This document shows positions 1 to 7,088 of a stretch of 15,162 nt of DNA, in pieces. Both the position numbers and the translations under genes were made by a program. The notes under the pieces are model-generated. The model saw nothing but the letters and a program-made list of their open reading frames with translations, was not told the origin of the DNA and did no database searches. Positions within the stretch are counted from its first letter, which is position 1. Every line of letters starts with the position of its first letter. This DNA is from Firmicutes bacterium UBA3930 (GTDB taxonomy: Bacteria; Bacillota; Clostridia; Caldicoprobacterales; Caldicoprobacteraceae), in contig DGEI01000004.1 in the NCBI GenBank assembly GCA_002385885.1, positions 1-15,162 on the forward strand, written 5' to 3'.

Positions 1-674
1 ACTCTTTCATCATTGATCTCGTATCTTATAACCTTTCCTGCTTCGACTTCATCACTGTATTCGGTGGTTATACGCACCTTGGTCATATGGTTATCCGCGG
101 CCCATTTTTCTATTTCGCTTTTAGTCATTGACATAAAATCCGGTATAGGAAATGTCACAGACAGATCATAGCCCAAAGAAACAGTGAGCTTTATAAAATC
201 ACCTTTTTTAATTTTGGTACCGGCAGGTGTGCTTTGAGCAATAACTTTGCCGGCTTCAACTTCATCACTGTATTGCTCTTCAATCTGCAGGATGACACCG
301 TGTTCCCTGGCCCACAGCTGTGCGTTATTTTCTGTCCAGCCTGTGAGATCGACTACCTCAATACTTTGATTCAAAAGGAAGAAAACTGCAATTGCTGCGC
401 ACAGGATTATTCCTGCCCCAATGGCAGCAGCCGTGATGATTCTCTTTGTTTTTGCATTAGCCGGGATAACGGCAGTGGAAGCCTTTTTCTCCGGTTTTAT
501 AAAACCGCTTTTTATATCGTATCTCATACTGGATTTCTGGCTGCCGGAAGCGGGAGGAGTTTCCTGAGAAGAAACTCCCTGCGCTTTATTATCAGCACTC
601 TTTTCTATATGTTTTTCATTTTCGTCCGTTAACTTTTTCTTATATGAATCAAAAAAAGTATTGTTCCCTTCCAT
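1..674 (-). CDS. Membrane-anchored PASTA-domain protein (3' end outside window)
   Basis: The first 224 residues are visible and the frame is open at base 1. The start is an ATG at 674 with GAGAGGG seven bases upstream; that site overlaps the stop codon of the permease gene. Residues 1-77 are hydrophilic, Lys/Ser-rich and presumably cytoplasmic. Residues 78-101 form one membrane helix. Two PASTA repeats follow, at about 104-168 and from 172 on, each carrying YSDEVEAGKVI. PASTA domains are known to bind peptidoglycan or muropeptides in Ser/Thr kinases and penicillin-binding proteins. Neither a kinase nor a transpeptidase domain precedes the repeats here, and whatever follows lies outside the window. 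The gene is third in an operon after an ABC ATPase and permease, only 13 bases after the permease stop, so it is probably a wall-sensing or wall-tethering partner of that transporter. The domain call is firm and the role is inferred. Confidence 0.85.
   Translation of the reverse strand, partial: MEGNNTFFDSYKKKLTDENEKHIEKSADNKAQGVSSQETPPASGSQKSSMRYDIKSGFIKPEKKASTAVIPANAKTKRIITAAAIGAGIILCAAIAVFFLLNQSIEVVDLTGWTENNAQLWAREHGVILQIEEQYSDEVEAGKVIAQSTPAGTKIKKGDFIKLTVSLGYDLSVTFPIPDFMSMTKSEIEKWAADNHMTKVRITTEYSDEVEAGKVIRYEINDER
28..273 (-). repeat. Imperfect direct repeat encoding the PASTA units
   Basis: Bases 28-60 and 241-273 match at 29 of 33 positions and lie 213 bases (71 codons) apart, in the same reading frame. 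Both encode the YSDEVEAGKVI core of successive PASTA repeats. Retention of this identity at DNA level suggests fairly recent duplication or homogenisation of the repeat unit. Confidence 0.75.
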
Positions 675-687
675 CTGATTACCCTCT

Positions 688-2502
688 CTAATTTGTTATA
701 TCCCTTGTTTTAAACACAAACACAGATGCGGCTATACACAGTATAGAAATAGCCAGCAGCATTATTATACCATAAGTCAGATTGAGGGGGATACCCCTTT
801 GAATAATATGCTGTACGATGGAATACGGGACAAAAAAGGAGGATATCTGTACGTATGGTATAGGGGTATATGCAATCCAGTTCATGGATCTGCTGTAGGT
901 AAATATACTCATCATTATGCTGCTGCCGATAAAAGCGGCAATAGGAACAGCAATGGCAACGGCAGCAATCTTAACGACAACAGAAAGCATAAATGCAACC
1001 GAATATGAAAACAGAATGGTTATAATACAGGCAAACATTTTTGGGAAGTAATAAGCGAAGAAGTTAATCTGGCCTGAAACCGTATAGTTGGGATACGTGT
1101 AGTCTGAAAAACCAAAACATATTCCGTTTGTTACCAGGTTAAGAATGCTTCCTGTTATATAAATGCCGAGACATATCAACAAGGCTGATATAAATTTGGC
1201 CATCAATATTTTCACACGGGTTTTTGGCCGGATCAGCAGCAGCCTGATTGTTCCCTGCTGAAACTCGCTGGCCATTAGCCATCCGCCCAGAAGTACCGCC
1301 AACAGGGCAACAAAGACTGAATAGTCCAGGAAACTGACTGTTCGGTTTCTGGAGCCACCCGGCACATATTTCATATCGGGCTCATTGGCATCCAGGGAAT
1401 TCTGGGCGATAAGTATCGTTTTATTCAGTTCATCAATTTGAGACTGTATTGCATTGACATATTTTTGATAGGTTCCATATTGCTGCACAAGCCATGTATT
1501 CTTAAAAAATTCTTCCTCCGGAACTATTTCTGTCCACGATATCTGGTTTCTGCTGTTTTCGATATCAGACAGGGCTGAGTTCTGCCAAATGTCTTCCCCG
1601 GGAATAATATTCCTCTCCAGCCTTAGTTCCAATATAGGAATTGTGTTGGTTTTTATCAAATCTATCTGTCTTTTCAGGTTTTCTATAATTTCGTTGAGGC
1701 TGTCTTCCTGGGAAGGATTCTCAATAATCGCCTGTTCGTGAATGGCAATCTGTTCTTCCATGTTTGCAATATTTTCGTGTTCCAGCTGTATTCGCCATTC
1801 TATATATTTCGGAAAATCATTATTTTCCACTATGCTGTAAAGGGTATTTAACTTGTCTTCCAATTGGTCAAGAGCAGCCAGTTTTTCTTCCGGAGTGATA
1901 TCGATATATTTCTTCTTAAAGTTTTCGGGATCCACACCCATTCTGTACATTACGGCTTCCAGCAGTTTGTCTTCAGGTACATCATTGTGCTCATAGATAA
2001 ACTTATCATGTACATATTGCATGCTCCGCCAGGCCAATTCTACCCGGTAATCGGTGGGTTTGACTATATTCTTTGCAAAATTAACATATAATTTGATTTC
2101 CTCTTCCATTATAGAAAGCACCAGGTCCAGAACCTCGGGCTCTGAAAACCGGTTTTTATCGGTTTCCATTGCTTCCATTTCCTGCTGCATTCCTTTGATC
2201 TGCCAGTAAAACGGATTGTCTGCCTCAATTCTTATGCCGTCTACAACGATTGGCTCCTGTCCCATATCGGGGGGGAATATATCTATATCGAGTGCTGCTG
2301 CCTTGGAATAGTATACTGCATCAACCGGCATTGGCAGGGGACGCACAGCACCGCCGCCGTGTTCAATTACAGTCGTTTGAGTAAAATAGTTGATAACCGG
2401 GATAATTACGCTGACTGATGCAACCAGTATACATATAACTAACAAAAATCTCGATCTTAATATATTTAAAATTTCCATTTTTATCTGGCCTAAAAATTTC
2501 AT
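688..2502 (-). CDS. ABC-2 type transporter permease with large extracytoplasmic insert
   Basis: This is a 604-residue permease. The start is the ATG at 2502, because GGGAGAGG (2511-2518) sits eight bases upstream; an in-frame TTG at 2520 lies beyond the ribosome binding site. Residues 19-40 are the first membrane segment. Residues 41 to about 392 are a hydrophilic, Glu/Gln/Ile-rich, largely helical stretch with likely coiled coil around 220-300. About five further membrane segments fill the C-terminal 215 residues. The segment SEFQQGTIRLLLIRPKTR just after the second membrane helix is the conserved cytoplasmic loop of BcrB/ABC-2 permeases that contacts the ATPase. Typical ABC-2 permeases of this group are 250-400 residues, so the insert is the unusual part. 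The gene lies between its ATPase (70-base gap) and the PASTA protein (13-base gap). Substrate is unknown; antimicrobial peptide or envelope-component export is possible. Confidence 0.85.
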   Translation of the reverse strand: MKFLGQIKMEILNILRSRFLLVICILVASVSVIIPVINYFTQTTVIEHGGGAVRPLPMPVDAVYYSKAAALDIDIFPPDMGQEPIVVDGIRIEADNPFYWQIKGMQQEMEAMETDKNRFSEPEVLDLVLSIMEEEIKLYVNFAKNIVKPTDYRVELAWRSMQYVHDKFIYEHNDVPEDKLLEAVMYRMGVDPENFKKKYIDITPEEKLAALDQLEDKLNTLYSIVENNDFPKYIEWRIQLEHENIANMEEQIAIHEQAIIENPSQEDSLNEIIENLKRQIDLIKTNTIPILELRLERNIIPGEDIWQNSALSDIENSRNQISWTEIVPEEEFFKNTWLVQQYGTYQKYVNAIQSQIDELNKTILIAQNSLDANEPDMKYVPGGSRNRTVSFLDYSVFVALLAVLLGGWLMASEFQQGTIRLLLIRPKTRVKILMAKFISALLICLGIYITGSILNLVTNGICFGFSDYTYPNYTVSGQINFFAYYFPKMFACIITILFSYSVAFMLSVVVKIAAVAIAVPIAAFIGSSIMMSIFTYSRSMNWIAYTPIPYVQISSFFVPYSIVQHIIQRGIPLNLTYGIIMLLAISILCIAASVFVFKTRDITN

Positions 2503-2510
2503 AACAACAT

Positions 2511-2518
2511 CCTCTCCC
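2511..2518 (-). promoter_or_regulatory. Ribosome binding site that fixes the permease start
   Basis: GGGAGAGG lies eight bases before the ATG at 2502, an ideal distance. It overlaps codons that would be translated if the longer TTG frame at 2520 were used, so the shorter protein is preferred. Confidence 0.7.
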
Positions 2519-2572
2519 AATTCATTGTTTTGCTATTAATGCAGGCATTATTATACAGAATAATTTATAGAG

Positions 2573-3496
2573 TTATCTTATCTGCGTTTTGCTGCCGGTT
2601 GTTATGGATATGAAATCCTGTTCAAGAGATCTTCTCTTTTGATTTACGGCGTAAATCCCAATATTGTTGTTAACCAGTGTCTTTATAATATTTGGGATTT
2701 CACTGTTCTTCATGACGATTTCAACACCATCGCTTTTAAGCTCACAGTTTATATCCAGGCTTTTCATATATTCATAGGTCATTTCATTGTTATCGGTAAC
2801 AAATGTATAATGATATATGGGTGCGTCTTCCGAATCCTCTGTCTGGTTTATGCTCTTTTCACCGATAATCTCACCGTTGTCTATAATATAAATGCGGTCG
2901 CACATAAGCTCCATTTCGGATAATATATGGCTGGAGACAAAAACACCCACGCCGGCTTCCTTGGCAAGGTACTTGAGCAAATCTCTCAGTTCCTTGATTC
3001 CGATAGGATCAAGGCCATTGGTTGGTTCGTCCAGAACCAGCAGACGAGGCCGGTGCAGCAGTGCCTGGGCTATACCTATACGCTGGCACATGCCCAAAGA
3101 GTATGTTTTGACCCTGTCATTGATACGTTCCGACATCTTGACCATTTTTACCACTTCATCGATATGGTTTTTGTCTACATCTTTGTACATGCTGGCAAAA
3201 TATTCAAGGTTTTGCCTGCCTGTCATTCTTTTATAAAGATCCGGGTTTTCTACAATACCTCCCACATTTTCCATAGCATTTTCAAAGTCCGTTACAACAT
3301 CATGGCCGCATATGGTTATTTTTCCTTCGGTAATTTTTAATAAGCCCAGGATCAGTTTTATAGTGGTGGTTTTGCCGGCACCGTTGGGGCCCAGGAATCC
3401 TACAATTTCACCTGAGTTAACCGTCAAAGATATGTTGTTTAGTATCTTTTTCTTTTTTATAGTTTTTGATAAACCTTCAATACTTAATAGTTCCAC
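2573..3496 (-). CDS. ABC transporter ATP-binding protein, BcrA-like
   Basis: This 307-residue ATPase probably powers the adjacent permease. I choose the GTG at 3496 as start because GGGAGAGG lies exactly eight bases upstream; the in-frame ATG codons at 3529 and 3514 precede that site and have no good one of their own. Walker A is GPNGAGKTT at residues 36-44. The Q-loop position reads VENPDLY (82-88), with Glu as in BcrA-type proteins. The signature is YSLGMCQRI (132-140), Walker B LLVLDEPTNGLDP (152-164), and the switch His is in SSH (187-189). The C-terminal 85 residues form the accessory domain usual for bacitracin or lantibiotic self-protection ATPases. It is the first gene of the operon, behind a candidate promoter at 3563-3592. 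The ATPase assignment is secure and the transported substrate is not. Confidence 0.92.
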   Translation of the reverse strand: MELLSIEGLSKTIKKKKILNNISLTVNSGEIVGFLGPNGAGKTTTIKLILGLLKITEGKITICGHDVVTDFENAMENVGGIVENPDLYKRMTGRQNLEYFASMYKDVDKNHIDEVVKMVKMSERINDRVKTYSLGMCQRIGIAQALLHRPRLLVLDEPTNGLDPIGIKELRDLLKYLAKEAGVGVFVSSHILSEMELMCDRIYIIDNGEIIGEKSINQTEDSEDAPIYHYTFVTDNNEMTYEYMKSLDINCELKSDGVEIVMKNSEIPNIIKTLVNNNIGIYAVNQKRRSLEQDFISITTGSKTQIR

Positions 3497-3504
3497 TGTT
3501 TCAT

Positions 3505-3512
3505 CCTCTCCC
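3505..3512 (-). promoter_or_regulatory. Ribosome binding site indicating a GTG start for the ATPase
   Basis: GGGAGAGG is followed by eight bases and then GTG (3496-3494). The same octamer, spacing and trailing ATG occur in front of the permease gene, which supports the reading that this is the real translation start. Confidence 0.65.
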
Positions 3513-3562
3513 ATATAATTAATTTGCATAATTGATTCTACCTAAAAAATTTATGATGTTAT

Positions 3563-3592
3563 ATTATAGTGCGTATGCCTTGCTGCTGGAAA
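3563..3592 (-). promoter_or_regulatory. Candidate sigma-A promoter of the ABC-PASTA operon
   Basis: On the minus strand TATAAT (3568-3563, a perfect -10) is preceded, with an 18-base spacer, by TTTCCA (3592-3587), a four-of-six match to the -35 consensus. Transcription would begin near 3556, giving a leader of about 60 bases before the GTG start. The -35 element lies inside an inverted repeat. Confidence 0.5.
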
Positions 3593-3599
3593 GCAGGGC
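3577..3599. promoter_or_regulatory. Inverted repeat overlapping the ABC operon -35 region
   Basis: GCCTTGCT (3577-3584) and AGCAGGGC (3592-3599) can pair over eight positions with one G-T pair. An alternative, perfect pairing is CTGCT (3583-3587) with AGCAG (3592-3596). The dyad covers the proposed -35 box, the usual place for a repressor operator. Read on the plus strand it is followed by TTTTATAT and could also be a weak terminator, but no plus-strand gene lies upstream to need one. Confidence 0.35.
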
Positions 3600-3912
3600 T
3601 TTTATATATGTTTATTGTAGAATCATTATTCAGTTCAATGTAATAGACGGAATATGTGTTATAAAGTTGCAGTGAGTAATAAATTTTTCAGATTTTCTTT
3701 ATGTATTGTCAATATATATTCTCTATTAACATTTTATTTCCTCTCTTTTACAATAAAATAATATGGTTTTATTCCTGAACTATTGTGTCATATAAATTTT
3801 TATTGCCGTTTTTATTCTTATAAAAAAGAAAGATACATATATTTGGTTTTGTCAGCTGTCCAATTTTTGAAGATACGCCATTTATCAACGTTTATTGTTT
3901 ATAGTTTCACTA

Positions 3913-3941
3913 TTGTGCTATGAATAGTAGTGTGGTATAAT
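3913..3941 (+). promoter_or_regulatory. Sigma-A promoter with extended -10 for the HAAS-RDD gene
   Basis: TTGTGC (3913-3918) is followed by a 17-base spacer and a perfect TATAAT (3936-3941). The spacer ends in TGG, giving the extended -10 form TGnTATAAT. Transcription should start near 3948, about 40 bases before the ATG at 3989. Confidence 0.75.
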
Positions 3942-3988
3942 CAACACAAGCTATTAATCAATGAATAATAGTTGCGGGGGGAATAACA

Positions 3989-4759
3989 ATGAAAAAAAGT
4001 GAATTCCTGAGGGAATTGCGAATCAGTCTCGAAGGTAGAATTGGAGATGACGAGCTGGAAAGCATATTGATGGATTATGATGAGATATTTGAAACGGGCA
4101 AGGACGATAACAAAACCGAGGATGAGATATCAGATATGATCGGGTCTCCGGCTTTGGTTGCCAGAAATATACTGGATGAATGGCCGGAAAATACAGGAGC
4201 AAAAACAGACAATGAGAGCGAATATCCAACGGCACCCCTTGGAAAGCGGGTGGTGGCATTTGTCATTGATTGCATACTTTCTTTGATTCCGCTGGTTTTG
4301 CTTTTATTTTTCAGAGCGCCCAGAATTTTGCTTCTTTCTGTTTTGCCAATAATGCTGTATAATCCTATAGTTCCTGTATTTATTGTTATGGGTTTGTCCG
4401 ATATCCGTTCCCAGCCCGGCGTTATATATACATATGCTGAGCCTGGCATGAATATTATCCACATTGTTCTTATCTTATTAAGTTTTGTCTTTTTATGGCT
4501 GTACGGTTCCCTGTCTATGGTAATGCTGAAGGACAGGACCATAGGCATGCGGTTAATGAATATAAAGGTTATAAAGAGAGATGGCTCTAACATGAGACCT
4601 TTAGATGCCTTTATACGCCAGTTTGCAGGCAAGGTTCTGCTTGCCGGCCTGACCTGGAACATATCCTATATAGTTTCATTCTTCTGGGCGGTATTTTCAA
4701 ACACACATGACACAATTCATGATAAACTGACGAGGACTCTTGTTGTTGAAGATTTATGA
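3989..4759 (+). CDS. HAAS-domain and RDD-family membrane protein
   Basis: This 256-residue protein combines two modules. Residues 1-66 match the HAAS domain (helical, formerly in DUF1700-type proteins): an MKKSEFLRELRISLEG opening, an acidic YDEIFETG helix and the IGSPALVARNIL end typical of that family. Residues 84-256 are an RDD domain with several membrane segments (about 88-108, 113-135, 157-178 and 215-235). They include Arg87 and Asp94 in KRVVAFVID, the RTIGMRLMNIKVI loop, and Asp245 in HDKL. HAAS domains are known to be encoded beside PadR regulators, as here, and are thought to sense or transmit envelope signals. RDD proteins are poorly defined membrane proteins, some linked to ion exchange. 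The start has a purine-rich GGGGGGAA site. The domain calls are firm and the function is open. Confidence 0.82.
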   Translation: MKKSEFLRELRISLEGRIGDDELESILMDYDEIFETGKDDNKTEDEISDMIGSPALVARNILDEWPENTGAKTDNESEYPTAPLGKRVVAFVIDCILSLIPLVLLLFFRAPRILLLSVLPIMLYNPIVPVFIVMGLSDIRSQPGVIYTYAEPGMNIIHIVLILLSFVFLWLYGSLSMVMLKDRTIGMRLMNIKVIKRDGSNMRPLDAFIRQFAGKVLLAGLTWNISYIVSFFWAVFSNTHDTIHDKLTRTLVVEDL

Positions 4760-4819
4760 GATGACCGGAAATAGGATTATTCCGTGTAAAATACGAAAAT
4801 ACTGTCTGAGTTTAAAAAC

Positions 4820-4845
4820 GGCTGCAGCCCTGTCAAGCAGCTTTT
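4820..4845 (+). terminator. Weak terminator-like hairpin between the RDD and PadR genes
   Basis: GCTGC (4821-4825) can pair with GCAGC (4837-4841) across an 11-base loop and is followed by TTTT. The stem is short, so at most partial termination is expected. The perfect palindrome GGCTGCAGCC (4820-4829) overlaps the left arm and could equally be a protein-binding site. Confidence 0.3.
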
Positions 4846-4918
4846 GCAGATTCAGGCTGATGCTGGACAATATAGGTTTGAACGGATAGGATAACGCAAA
4901 GGAGGAACTCAGAAGATC

Positions 4919-5233
4919 ATGAATGCCCAGCTGAAAAAAGGTGTACTGGAGCTATGCATCCTTTACCAATTGAGAGATAAGGATCTTTACGGCTATGAAA
5001 TTATGAAGACCATAAAGGATCAGTTCAGCGATGTGTATGACGGCTCAATATACGCCATACTCCGGCGGCTTAACTCCGATGGATACACACAGACATATAG
5101 AAAAGATTCCCCCAGTGGACCGGCAAGAAAGTATTACCGTATTACCCGGCCAGGCATCGACTACCTAAACGGAATGGTTGACGAATGGCAGAAGATGGTT
5201 GAAGGAGTAAGAAAACTGGGTGTACCATTCTGA
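4919..5233 (+). CDS. PadR-family transcriptional regulator
   Basis: This 104-residue protein is a single winged-helix PadR domain. The recognisable parts are LELCILYQLRDKDLYGYEI in the first helices, GSIYAILRRL in the recognition helix, and the wing SGPARKYYRIT followed by the helix PGIDYLNGMVDEW. It has the length of minimal PadR2-type regulators, which bind DNA as dimers and commonly repress transporter or membrane-protein genes, including their own neighbours. Its closeness to the HAAS-RDD gene fits the known PadR-HAAS pairing. The ATG at 4919 is the only sensible start, although the GGAGG at 4901-4905 lies 13 bases away, further than usual. Likely targets are this gene, the RDD gene and perhaps the divergent ABC operon; this is inference. 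Confidence 0.9.
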   Translation: MNAQLKKGVLELCILYQLRDKDLYGYEIMKTIKDQFSDVYDGSIYAILRRLNSDGYTQTYRKDSPSGPARKYYRITRPGIDYLNGMVDEWQKMVEGVRKLGVPF

Positions 5234-5323
5234 ACGGTTAACTCAGTCAAACAAGTTATTTACGGTGTTCATATAAGCCCCTGCGTTGCAGGCTGAATAG
5301 GGAAGTTCACATTTGGCTGTAAT

Positions 5324-5352
5324 ATGCCCATTGGTTGCAGGGCATCGTTTTT
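5324..5352 (+). terminator. Rho-independent terminator after the PadR gene
   Basis: ATGCCC (5324-5329) pairs perfectly with GGGCAT (5340-5345) across a ten-base loop and is followed by CG and five T residues. It separates the PadR gene from rtcB. Confidence 0.55.
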
Positions 5353-5411
5353 GTTGATAAAATAAGCATGAACATAAGCTTAAAACATATTGCTTGTCAG
5401 AGGTGATGATA

Positions 5412-6611
5412 TTGTTTGTGATTTATGACAGCAAACGGCAGAGAGTGCCAATAAAGGTATGGCTGGAACACGGGGGACAACTGGAGGAAGAGTGCTTCCG
5501 GCAGGCGATGAATCTGTCCAATCTGCCCTTTGTCTACAAGTGGGTTGCACTTATGCCGGATGCGCACAGCGGTTACGGAATGCCAATAGGTGGTGTTATT
5601 GCTGCTGAAGATGTTATTATCCCCAATGCTGTGGGAGTGGATATAGGATGCGGTATAGCATATGTAGAAACCAATATTTCAAAAGATGAGTTATCCAGGG
5701 AGGGATACGAACGGCTGGTAAACCGTATAATGCGCAGAATTCCTACCGGATTTGCCCATCACAAGAGAAAACAGGAAAGCCAGGTACTGGATCAGGCGGT
5801 TAAATCAGGTTTTATGAAGAAGGATAACAAACTGGTTGATGAGATTGATGCAGGTTATTATCAGATTGGCACCCTGGGAGGTGGGAATCATTTCATTGAA
5901 CTGCAGGAAGATGAAGAAGGCAAGTTGTGTGTAATGGTGCATAGTGGAAGTAGAAATTTTGGATATAAGGTTGCAGGTTACTATAACAGGCTGGCAAAGG
6001 AACTGAATAAAGAATGGAAGGTATCGATCCCTCCTGAATACGATCTGGCATACCTGCCGGTGGATTCAAAACAGGGGAAGGAATACATTGAATGGATGAA
6101 CCTTGCTCTGGATTTTGCCAGGGAGAACAGACATGCGATGATGGAAGCGGTTAAAGAGGAACTGACGGATAGTGTAAAGCACATTTCCTTCAAAAATGAT
6201 GTTAATGCTCATCATAATTATGCTGCCTATGAAGAGCACTACGGTAAAAAGGTCTGGGTACACAGAAAGGGTGCCATATGTGTGCGGAAAGGAATGCTGG
6301 GAATTATCCCGGGAGCGATGGGAAGCTACTCCTACATAGTTGAAGGCCTCGGAAATCCCGAAAGCTTTTATTCCTGCTCCCACGGAGCAGGGCGCCAGCT
6401 GTCCAGAAATCAGGCAAAACGTGAGTATTCAGTGGATTACGTGCTAAAGGATTTAAAAGAGCAGGATGTTATTCTGGGAAAGGTACGAAAAAAGGACGTT
6501 GCGGAGGAGTTCAGGCTGGCATATAAGGATATAGATTTTGTAATAAGCCAGGAACTGGATCTTATAAAGCCGTTAAAAAGGCTGAAGACTATAGCGGTGA
6601 TAAAAGGCTGA
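5412..6611 (+). CDS. rtcB: RtcB-type RNA ligase / RNA-splicing ligase homologue
   Basis: This protein of about 399 residues belongs to the RtcB family. These Mn- and GTP-dependent ligases join RNA 2',3'-cyclic phosphate (or 3'-phosphate) ends to 5'-OH ends in RNA repair or tRNA splicing. Numbering from the TTG at 5412, the key motifs are PDAHSGYGMPIGG (49-61), VGVDIGCG (74-81, with the metal-binding Asp and Cys), GTLGGGNHF (153-161), VHSGSRNFG (176-184), the NAHHNYA segment (265-271), PGAMGSYS (300-307) and SCSHGAGR (322-329), whose His is the residue guanylylated in RtcB. All are intact, so the enzyme should be active. GAGGTG at 5400-5405 lies six bases before the TTG; a GTG at 5418 is the alternative start, and the longer TTG frame from 5394 would precede the site. 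No archease or RtcA gene is nearby. A strong terminator follows. Confidence 0.92.
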   Translation: MFVIYDSKRQRVPIKVWLEHGGQLEEECFRQAMNLSNLPFVYKWVALMPDAHSGYGMPIGGVIAAEDVIIPNAVGVDIGCGIAYVETNISKDELSREGYERLVNRIMRRIPTGFAHHKRKQESQVLDQAVKSGFMKKDNKLVDEIDAGYYQIGTLGGGNHFIELQEDEEGKLCVMVHSGSRNFGYKVAGYYNRLAKELNKEWKVSIPPEYDLAYLPVDSKQGKEYIEWMNLALDFARENRHAMMEAVKEELTDSVKHISFKNDVNAHHNYAAYEEHYGKKVWVHRKGAICVRKGMLGIIPGAMGSYSYIVEGLGNPESFYSCSHGAGRQLSRNQAKREYSVDYVLKDLKEQDVILGKVRKKDVAEEFRLAYKDIDFVISQELDLIKPLKRLKTIAVIKG

Positions 6612-6613
6612 TG

Positions 6614-6637
6614 AAACCGGGAATCCCCGGTTTTTTT
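6614..6637 (+). terminator. Strong rho-independent terminator after rtcB
   Basis: AAACCGGG (6614-6621) pairs with CCCGGTTT (6626-6633) around an AATC loop, and the run of seven T residues starts within the right arm. It begins three bases after the rtcB stop codon. Confidence 0.9.
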
Positions 6638-6721
6638 GTACTTAATGATGCTATTGCCGCATACTCTTGTAATATGATTGTAGTTGTGCTGATTAAATAT
6701 TAGCGTAAGGAGGTAATATCT

Positions 6722-6997
6722 ATGACCATTTATGATGTGGCTGTTATTCCGCTTATAGTTGGTATAGTCGAGTTATTTAAACAAATCGGCCTTCCCTCAA
6801 ATTTTTCTGCTGTGGTATCTTTAATACTTGGAGTCGTTATAGGAATTGTATATATATCTCCAAACGACATAAAAAAAGGTATACTGATGGGCCTGGCCCT
6901 GGGTTTGGCAGCATCGGGGCTGTATTCCGGTACCAAGAGTACCGTTGAGGGAATTAAGGTGGTATTTGTTAAGGAAAAGAAAAAGAAGAAATATTGA
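6722..6997 (+). CDS. Holin-like small membrane protein
   Basis: This 91-residue protein has hydrophobic segments at about 6-22, 28-45 and 53-70 and ends in the basic tail VKEKKKKKY. The pattern (PLIVGIVELFKQIGLP, then a Gly-rich helix and a DIKKGILMGLALGLAASGLY segment) resembles the phage holins of the Hol44 / holin superfamily V type found in Clostridia. Holins form pores that release an endolysin or dissipate the membrane potential. AAGGAGGT lies seven to eight bases before the ATG. It stands alone between two terminators with no endolysin or other phage gene beside it, so it is either a prophage relic or a domesticated protein with a host role. The family call rests on pattern memory and is moderate; a generic small membrane protein is the alternative. 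Confidence 0.65.
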   Translation: MTIYDVAVIPLIVGIVELFKQIGLPSNFSAVVSLILGVVIGIVYISPNDIKKGILMGLALGLAASGLYSGTKSTVEGIKVVFVKEKKKKKY

Positions 6998-7088
6998 GGT
7001 CTTTATTCAGGCTTATCGGCAAGTCATAAATAACTTAATGTTATATCTGCATGCGGCACAGAATCCTGCAGCTTTGCAGTAAATGCTT

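Larger units (their letters stand above)
3530..3988. other. AT-rich divergent intergenic region
   Basis: This spacer separates two divergent transcription units and holds no credible coding frame. Besides the two promoters listed, it contains an AT-only hairpin, TTTTTAT (3809-3815) pairing with ATAAAAA (3820-3826), and a nine-base direct repeat ACTATTGTG at 3779-3787 and 3909-3917. The second copy overlaps the -35 box of the plus-strand promoter. No canonical PadR operator (ATGT, eight bases, ACAT) was found in it. Confidence 0.6.

Noticed and set aside
234..632. 132-codon plus-strand frame
   Set aside because: It is antisense to the PASTA protein, whose domains and ribosome binding site are convincing; the plus frame has no such support.
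3530..3988. Canonical PadR operator (ATGT, eight bases, ACAT)
   Set aside because: I checked the ATGT occurrences and the ACAT site in the spacer and none is paired at that distance. Only other dyads are present.
4075..4662. 195-codon minus-strand frame
   Set aside because: It is antisense to the HAAS-RDD gene, which has clear domains, a promoter and a ribosome binding site.
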